From positions 66,726-78,647 of the forward strand of contig PATA01000013.1 in NCBI GenBank assembly GCA_002713495.1: a stretch of DNA of 11,922 bases. The letters run 5' to 3'. This document shows, one piece after another, positions 7,721-11,922 of the stretch. The notes under the pieces are model-generated. The model had not been told where the DNA came from and made no database searches. It worked only from the letters and a program-made list of their open reading frames with translations. The position numbers and the translations under genes are program-made. Numbering within the stretch: position 1 is the first letter of the stretch; every line of letters begins with the position of its first letter. Origin of the DNA: Flavobacteriaceae bacterium (GTDB lineage Bacteria; Bacteroidota; Bacteroidia; Flavobacteriales; Flavobacteriaceae).

Positions 7721-8773
7721 ATGTTTGAAAATAAAAATAAAAAGATAACTTCGATTGAGGAATTAGGTGAGTTTAAGTTAATTGAACATCTTACCAAAAA
7801 CTTTGAACTAAATGACCCTTCAACACTAGTTGGAATTGGAGATGATGCGTCTGTAATAAATTTTAAAAATAATTTAAGTGTAGTAAGTACTGATCTTTTA
7901 ATAGAGAACATACATTTTGACCTAACTTATATGCCACTTAAACATTTAGGCTACAAAGCTGTCGTTGTAAATTTATCTGACATATATTCCATGAATGCTA
8001 GACCATCTCAAATTACAGTATCATTAGGACTTTCAAATCGCTTTTCTGTTGAAGCATTAGAGGAGTTTTATGAAGGTATTAAATTAGCATGTTTAAAATA
8101 TAAAGTTGACTTGGTTGGCGGTGATACAAGTAGTTCTAGTAAGGGAATGATTATTTCGATTACCGCTATCGGTCAGGCGTCAAAAAATAAAATTTCCAAA
8201 AGAGAAGGTGCAGATCATAATGATTTATTAGTTGTTTCTGGAGATTTAGGTGGAGCTTATTGTGGCTTACAAATTTTAGAAAGAGAAAAGGCTGTTTTTA
8301 ATGCAAATCCAAAAAATCAACCTGAACTTGATTCATATTCTTACTGTATTGGAAGACAACTTAAACCAGAGGCAAGAAAGGACGTTTTTGAACTTTTAAG
8401 TGAATTAAAAATAATTCCCAAAGCAATGATTGATATAAGTGATGGGCTTTCTTCAGAAGTTCTTCATTTATGTAAATCCTCGAAAATAGGATGTAACATT
8501 TTTGAAGAAAAGATACCAATTGATCCTGAAGTGGTGAAAATCTGTGATGAATTCAAAATAAATCCATTGACGGCAGCACTAAATGGTGGTGAGGATTATG
8601 AACTATTAATGGCAATTTCTCAATCAAATTACGAAAAAGTTAAAAATCATCCATTTTTGACTGTAATTGGTCACTTTACAAGGAAAAAATCTAGTGCAAA
8701 ATTGATTACTTCTTTAAACCAAGAAATTGATTTAACTGCTCAGGGTTGGAACTCTATTTCAGAATCAAATTAG
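7721..8773 (+). CDS. thiL: Thiamine-monophosphate kinase ThiL
   Basis: ThiL phosphorylates thiamine monophosphate with ATP to give thiamine diphosphate, the last step of vitamin B1 cofactor synthesis, in the cytoplasm. The 350-residue product shows the family motifs in order: GIGDDASVI at 38-46 (metal and nucleotide binding), STDLLIENIHFD near 56-67, VGGDTSSS at 132-139, DISDGLSSEV at 238-247, and NGGEDYELL at 288-296. The first residues (MFENKNKKITSIEELGEF) match the usual ThiL beginning, which supports the first ATG. It stands alone on the plus strand, divergent from the LVIVD lipoprotein with a 50-base gap, and its TAG stop overlaps the ZIP gene stop on the other strand. No other thi gene or TPP riboswitch is seen nearby. 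Confidence 0.95.
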   Translation: MFENKNKKITSIEELGEFKLIEHLTKNFELNDPSTLVGIGDDASVINFKNNLSVVSTDLLIENIHFDLTYMPLKHLGYKAVVVNLSDIYSMNARPSQITVSLGLSNRFSVEALEEFYEGIKLACLKYKVDLVGGDTSSSSKGMIISITAIGQASKNKISKREGADHNDLLVVSGDLGGAYCGLQILEREKAVFNANPKNQPELDSYSYCIGRQLKPEARKDVFELLSELKIIPKAMIDISDGLSSEVLHLCKSSKIGCNIFEEKIPIDPEVVKICDEFKINPLTAALNGGEDYELLMAISQSNYEKVKNHPFLTVIGHFTRKKSSAKLITSLNQEIDLTAQGWNSISESN

Positions 8774-9585
8774 CCCAATGAAACATCAAGTATCATCATT
8801 ATAATAAAGCCTATAATAAATCCCATTGTTGCAATATCAGTGAATTCATCCTGTTGAGTTTCTGGAATCACTTCTTCAACAACGACAAAAATCATAGCAC
8901 CAGCAGCAAAAGCTAGAGCATAAGGTAATATAGGTGTAAAAAATGTCACAGCTAATGCACCTATTACAGCTGCTATAGGTTCTACTATTGCTGACATTTG
9001 TCCATACCAAAAACTTTTAAATCTACTTACCCCTTGTCTTCTTAAAGGCATGGCCACAGCAATACCTTCAGGAAAATTTTGAATTCCAATTCCAATCGCA
9101 AGAGTAACTGCAGCAGAAATAGATGCCTCGGGTATACCAGATGCTACTCCTCCGAATAAAACACCTACTGCCAAACCTTCTGGAATATTATGCAAAGTAA
9201 TTGCTAAAACCATTAACGTTGTCCTTCTCCAAGGGGTTTTAATTCCTTCTGTTTCTTTAAAATTTATATGAACGTGGGGCAAAACTTTATCAAGCAAAAA
9301 TAAAAAAATAGCGCCCAAACCAAAACCAATAGCCGCAGGAAAAACTTTTTCAAATCCATTTCCCTTAGTCATTTCTATTGCAGGAGATAAAAGGCTCCAA
9401 AAGCTAGCAGCAACCATTACTCCACCAGTGAATCCAAGCATTCCATCTAGAATTGCTCTATTCAATTTTTTAAACAAAAAAACAAAAGATGCTCCTAATG
9501 CTGTTAATGCCCATGTGAATATTGTTGCATATAGAGCTCCTAATACAGGGTTAATAGATTCAAAAAAATAAAAAATTTTTTCCAT
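8770..9585 (-). CDS. ZIP-family metal transporter (GufA/ZupT-like)
   Basis: This is an inner-membrane carrier expected to bring divalent metal, most likely zinc, into the cell; manganese or iron are also possible for the family. The 271 residues form about eight hydrophobic segments (roughly 14-37, 45-69, 82-103, 122-148, 155-180, 194-215, 222-240, 250-270). Segment 4 has the ZIP signature HNIPEG (H132, E136) and segment 5 has QNFPEG (Q169, E173). E202 lies 29 residues further on, as in the metal site of GufA-type ZIPs. The glutamine in segment 5, where ZupT has histidine, favours the GufA branch. A short HVH (104-106) in the loop between segments 3 and 4 may help bind metal. A strong -7 element lies just upstream. 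Its stop overlaps the thiL stop. Confidence 0.92.
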   Translation of the reverse strand: MEKIFYFFESINPVLGALYATIFTWALTALGASFVFLFKKLNRAILDGMLGFTGGVMVAASFWSLLSPAIEMTKGNGFEKVFPAAIGFGLGAIFLFLLDKVLPHVHINFKETEGIKTPWRRTTLMVLAITLHNIPEGLAVGVLFGGVASGIPEASISAAVTLAIGIGIQNFPEGIAVAMPLRRQGVSRFKSFWYGQMSAIVEPIAAVIGALAVTFFTPILPYALAFAAGAMIFVVVEEVIPETQQDEFTDIATMGFIIGFIIMMILDVSLG

Positions 9586-9603
9586 TAAAAAGATTTATTT
9601 TAG

Positions 9604-9611
9604 CAAAACTA
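9604..9611 (-). promoter_or_regulatory. Predicted -7 element of the ZIP transporter gene
   Basis: The minus strand reads TAGTTTTG, a full match to TAnnTTTG, about 20 bases upstream of the ZIP start codon. As at sufA, no TTG element is found 17-23 bases upstream; that zone contains the arms of an inverted repeat. Confidence 0.55.
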
Positions 9612-9621
9612 AATAAAAAAG

Positions 9622-9650
9622 AAGAGTATATATCTTAATTATATACTTTT
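9622..9650. repeat. Inverted repeat in the ZIP-crtY divergent promoter region
   Basis: Arms AAGAGTATATA and TATATACTTTT match at 10 of 11 positions, with the inner 8 bases perfect, around a 7-base spacer. The repeat is in the 74-base gap between two divergent genes. It sits upstream of the ZIP -7 element and overlaps the weak -7 candidate of crtY, so a bound protein could affect both. A transcription terminator is unlikely because it is upstream of both starts and the stem is almost all A/T. Confidence 0.4.
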
Positions 9651-9651
9651 A
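9644..9651 (+). promoter_or_regulatory. Weak candidate -7 element for crtY
   Basis: TACTTTTA matches TAnnTTTG at all but the last base and lies 8 bases before the crtY start codon. No clear -33 element is present. If used, the mRNA leader would be only a few bases. It overlaps the right arm of the inverted repeat. Confidence 0.3.
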
Positions 9652-9659
9652 AATAATTT

Positions 9660-10799
9660 ATGAAAATCAAGAAATTTAATTATGTAATTTGCGGAGGTGG
9701 AGCATCTGGTTTACTTCTTGCTAGTAAATTAATTTCTGATACTTTTTTTTCAAATAAAAATGTTTTACTGATTGAAAAAGACCCCAAAAACCTAAATGAC
9801 AGAACTTGGTGTTTTTGGGAAAAAGGTAAAGGAGAATTGGATCATATTGTTAGTAAAAGTTGGAAATCTGCAATTTTCAAAGCTAAAAATTTCAAAACGA
9901 ATTTTTCAACAGATCCATACACATACAAACTTATAAGAGGGATTGACTTTTACAAAAACTTTAATTATTTAAAAACTAAGCAGCAAAACCTTACTTACTT
10001 AAACACAAAAATTAATTCAATTGATAAAAGATCCAACACTGTTAAAACAGATAAAGGAGATTTTATTGGAGATTTTATTTTTACAAGCTTATTAGATTTT
10101 GATAAATTGATTAATTATAATAAATACCCATTACTAAAACAACACTTTGTTGGACAACTAATTAAGACAAAAAATGAAATATTTAATCCAGATGAGGTAA
10201 CATTTATGGATTTTGATATCCCCCAAAAAGATTCAACTAGATTTATGTACGTTCTTCCTTTGTCTAAAAGTAAAGCTCTAATAGAATATACTTTATTTTC
10301 TCCGAAAGAGTTAGATAAAAATGAGTATATAAGCTCCATTGAGCAATATATGAAAAATCTTAATCCTGGAAATTATAAAATAATTGAAACTGAAAAGGGA
10401 ATTATACCAATGTCAGCCTACAAATTCACATCCGAAAATACAAAAAATTTGTTGAATATTGGAACTGCAGGAGGATGGACAAAGCCCAGTACAGGTTATA
10501 CTTTTTTAAATACCCTGAATAAAACCAATTTGCTTGTTTCTTATTTAAAAATGAATAAACCTTTAAATGAATTTGAAAAAAATTCACGCTTTTGGTTTTA
10601 CGATCTACTTTTTTTAGATGTATTAAATAAACATAATGATAAAGGAAGTCAGTTGTTTAAAAAAATGTTTGAGAAAAATAAGCCAGAAACAATATTTAAA
10701 TTCTTAGACAATAAAACCAATATTTTTGAAGAAATAAAAATGATGCTTACTTTCAAAAAAAGATGGTTTGTTCAAGCTTTAATAAAAAGATTTTTTTAA
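9660..10799 (+). CDS. crtY: Lycopene beta-cyclase CrtY
   Basis: This flavoprotein closes the ends of lycopene to form beta-carotene, the precursor of zeaxanthin-type pigments and of retinal. The product is 379 residues, a normal length. It opens with a strand and the dinucleotide-binding GGGASG (12-17), followed by the acidic end of the second strand near LLIEKD (36-41). The family signature NDRTWCFW is at 46-53. Later conserved blocks are MDFDIPQ near 183-189, YVLPLSKSKALIEYTLFS at 197-214 and GTAGGWTKPSTGYTF at 268-282. The C-terminus is basic (KKRWFVQALIKRFF), which could sit against the membrane where carotenoids lie (inference). No crtB or crtI is in the window. The gene runs towards the polyprenyl synthase gene and their stops overlap by 4 bases, so the two carotenoid-related genes are not one operon. 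Confidence 0.94.
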   Translation: MKIKKFNYVICGGGASGLLLASKLISDTFFSNKNVLLIEKDPKNLNDRTWCFWEKGKGELDHIVSKSWKSAIFKAKNFKTNFSTDPYTYKLIRGIDFYKNFNYLKTKQQNLTYLNTKINSIDKRSNTVKTDKGDFIGDFIFTSLLDFDKLINYNKYPLLKQHFVGQLIKTKNEIFNPDEVTFMDFDIPQKDSTRFMYVLPLSKSKALIEYTLFSPKELDKNEYISSIEQYMKNLNPGNYKIIETEKGIIPMSAYKFTSENTKNLLNIGTAGGWTKPSTGYTFLNTLNKTNLLVSYLKMNKPLNEFEKNSRFWFYDLLFLDVLNKHNDKGSQLFKKMFEKNKPETIFKFLDNKTNIFEEIKMMLTFKKRWFVQALIKRFF

Positions 10800-11770
10800 A
10801 AATCCCTATTCTTTATTTTTTCAAAAAAACTAAAAATTAATTTTTTTTTAGACTTTTCAAGCTTCAGATTTTCAATTTTATGGTATACTGATTTGATCAA
10901 TATTTTTATTTTATTTTTAATTGCTTTTGTGGCCCCACTAGAATTATAAATATCGGTAATTCCTAAAATTTTATTACGTGGGTCTTTAGGATTTAGTTTT
11001 AACCAGTAATCAAAATCCTTTAATTCATTTTCAGATCCATTTTCTAAAACATATACATGCAAAAAAGTTTTTTTATTTTCAATTATATCTCCACCAATTT
11101 GTTTTCCAATTTTACTAATACTCCCAAAAACATCCAGATAATCATCCTGTAATTGAAAAATTAATCCTATATCTATCCCAATAGAATTTATTTCAGCTAT
11201 CTGATTTAACGAAGCATTTGAAATTATGGCTCCAACGGACAGAGAACAACCAATTAAAACTGCAGTTTTATATTCTATCATTTTCATGTAATCTTCTATT
11301 GAAACTTTTGATTTAATGGGAAAATCAATATCTAATTGTTGTCCTTCACAGACCTTCCTTGCAGTTTGAGAAAAAAGCTTAGTCAATGAAACAGAAATTT
11401 CTGAAGAATATTGCTGTAATATTTCATAAGACCAAATCAACATAACGTCTCCTGATAAAATCGCCGTGTTAAGATTCCATTTTTTATGTACAGTTTCCTT
11501 CCCTCTTCTTAATGGAGCATTATCCATTATATCATCATGAACAAGTGAAAAATTATGGAATATTTCAATGGCCAGAGCAGCAGGAAGAGCATCTTTAATA
11601 TTTCCATTAAAAATATCAACAGACATCAATGTAAATATTGGTCTAATTCTTTTACCTCCCAAAGTCAAAATATATCTAGTTGGATCATATAAACTCTTTG
11701 GGGAATTATCTGGTAAGTTTGATTCCAGATAATCTAAAAAAAGCTTTTGATATGAATTAAATTTAGACAT
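10796..11770 (-). CDS. Trans-polyprenyl diphosphate synthase (probably GGPP synthase)
   Basis: This cytoplasmic prenyltransferase joins isopentenyl diphosphate units to allylic diphosphates. The 324-residue product has GGKRIRP at 38-44, the first aspartate-rich motif DDIMD at 79-83 followed by NAPLRRG, and the second motif DDYLD at 209-213, preceded by FQLQ and followed by GKQIGGDIIENKKTF. The first motif has only two residues between its aspartate groups, whereas classic bacterial FPP synthases have four, and F74 lies five residues before it. That pattern is closer to GGPP synthases than to FPP synthases. With crtY next door, C20 GGPP for carotenoids is the best guess, but a shared FPP/GGPP or longer-chain product cannot be excluded. 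It is divergent from the tetR-like gene across 108 bases. Confidence 0.9.
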   Translation of the reverse strand: MSKFNSYQKLFLDYLESNLPDNSPKSLYDPTRYILTLGGKRIRPIFTLMSVDIFNGNIKDALPAALAIEIFHNFSLVHDDIMDNAPLRRGKETVHKKWNLNTAILSGDVMLIWSYEILQQYSSEISVSLTKLFSQTARKVCEGQQLDIDFPIKSKVSIEDYMKMIEYKTAVLIGCSLSVGAIISNASLNQIAEINSIGIDIGLIFQLQDDYLDVFGSISKIGKQIGGDIIENKKTFLHVYVLENGSENELKDFDYWLKLNPKDPRNKILGITDIYNSSGATKAIKNKIKILIKSVYHKIENLKLEKSKKKLIFSFFEKIKNRDF

Positions 11771-11786
11771 GAATTTTATCTATATG

Positions 11787-11819
11787 TAAATGTATATAAT
11801 TTCTCTTATGTTAATTCAA
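11787..11819 (-). promoter_or_regulatory. Candidate promoter of the polyprenyl synthase gene
   Basis: On the minus strand a TTG (11817-11819) is followed after 22 bases by TACATTTA (11787-11794), which matches TAnnTTTG except for the last base. The spacing is inside the 17-23 range described for Flavobacterium. The mRNA leader would be about 10-15 bases. Confidence 0.4.
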
Positions 11820-11829
11820 TATAAACATT

Positions 11830-11857
11830 GGAAACTTTTTTGGTTTTTATAGTTTCC
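11830..11857. repeat. Inverted repeat, candidate TetR-type operator
   Basis: Perfect 7-base arms GGAAACT and AGTTTCC are separated by 14 bases. Unlike the other repeats here, the arms contain G and C, so chance is less likely. The left arm is just upstream of the -33 TTTG and the right arm ends 5 bases before the -7 element of the tetR-like gene. A protein bound here would block that promoter, which suggests autoregulation by the regulator encoded next to it (inference). Confidence 0.45.
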
Positions 11858-11870
11858 TTTTGTAGCTTTG
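11839..11870 (+). promoter_or_regulatory. Predicted promoter of the tetR-like gene (-33 TTTG, -7 TAGCTTTG)
   Basis: TTTG at 11839-11842 is followed after 20 bases by TAGCTTTG at 11863-11870, a complete match to the Bacteroidota -33/-7 layout. The -7 element ends only 8 bases before the ATG, so the transcript should be leaderless or nearly so. This is the best two-part promoter in the window. Confidence 0.65.
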
Positions 11871-11878
11871 CAACCTTT

Positions 11879-11922
11879 ATGAAAAAAAAAATAATTACAA
11901 AGGCTACTGAACTATTTTTATC
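11879..11922 (+). CDS. TetR-family regulator, N-terminal fragment (cut by window edge)
   Basis: Only the first 14 codons are present, reading MKKKIITKATELFL before the window ends. The basic start followed by an I-x-x-A-x-x-L-F spacing is typical of the first helix of TetR/AcrR DNA-binding domains. The gene has a good promoter and a start codon just behind it, which supports a real gene. It is divergent from the polyprenyl synthase gene; a role in controlling itself, the synthase or a neighbour to the right is possible. Family assignment from so few residues is tentative. Confidence 0.55.
   Translation, partial: MKKKIITKATELFL

Noticed and set aside
7720..7727. TATGTTTG, a full match to the -7 consensus at the thiL start
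   Set aside because: It contains the start codon itself, so transcription would begin inside the gene. The thiL N-terminus is conserved from this ATG and no -33 element is seen.
7714..7911. Minus-strand open frame over the start of thiL
   Set aside because: It is antisense to the conserved ThiL N-terminus and has no supporting signal.
10115..10339. Minus-strand open frame of 74 codons over crtY
   Set aside because: It is a shadow of conserved crtY coding sequence with no similarity I can recognise.
9660..11922. A complete carotenoid or retinal/proteorhodopsin cluster
   Set aside because: Only the cyclase and a prenyl synthase are present, on opposite strands. No crtB, crtI, crtZ, blh or rhodopsin sequence is visible in the window.

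Overview
The window is AT-rich, gene-dense DNA that looks like a marine-type flavobacterium (Bacteroidota, Flavobacteriia). Several things point there: promoters that match the Bacteroidota -7 element TAnnTTTG, short or T-rich gaps in place of strong Shine-Dalgarno sites, lipoproteins of the choice-of-anchor-B (LVIVD) type, a CrtY-type lycopene cyclase with the DRTWCFW signature, and very tight gene packing. No gap between genes exceeds about 110 bases. There is no RNA gene, CRISPR array, transposon or phage gene, and no gene is visibly broken. The genes at the two window edges are cut only by the edges.

Left half, all minus strand (7670 down to 1). A two-gene unit of predicted lipoproteins comes first: a choice-of-anchor-B LVIVD protein, then a seven-repeat beta-propeller-like protein, joined by an ATGA stop/start overlap. 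A 98-base gap with a good promoter follows, then the SUF iron-sulfur assembly operon sufA-sufB-sufC-sufD-sufS. Its spacings are 9, 11, 15 and 0 bases, and sufS runs off the left edge. All key catalytic and scaffold residues of the SUF proteins are present. SufE, the usual sulfur-relay partner of SufS, is not in the window.

Right half, alternating strands. thiL (thiamine-phosphate kinase, plus) converges on a ZIP-family metal transporter (minus), their stop codons overlapping by 4 bases. The ZIP gene diverges from crtY (lycopene beta-cyclase, plus). crtY converges on a trans-polyprenyl diphosphate synthase (minus), again with a 4-base stop overlap. That synthase diverges from a gene whose first 14 codons look like a TetR-family regulator, cut by the right edge. 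The synthase and CrtY could supply the first and late steps of beta-carotene synthesis; phytoene synthase and desaturase are not in view. The end use (pigment, or retinal for a rhodopsin) cannot be decided here.

The most interesting unexplained signals are in the short regulatory gaps. Perfect inverted repeats sit against -7 elements in front of sufA, between the ZIP gene and crtY, and in front of the tetR-like gene, where the repeat straddles a -33/-7 promoter only a few bases from the start codon. I see no convincing new multi-gene system. The least understood genes are the paired propeller-like lipoproteins.
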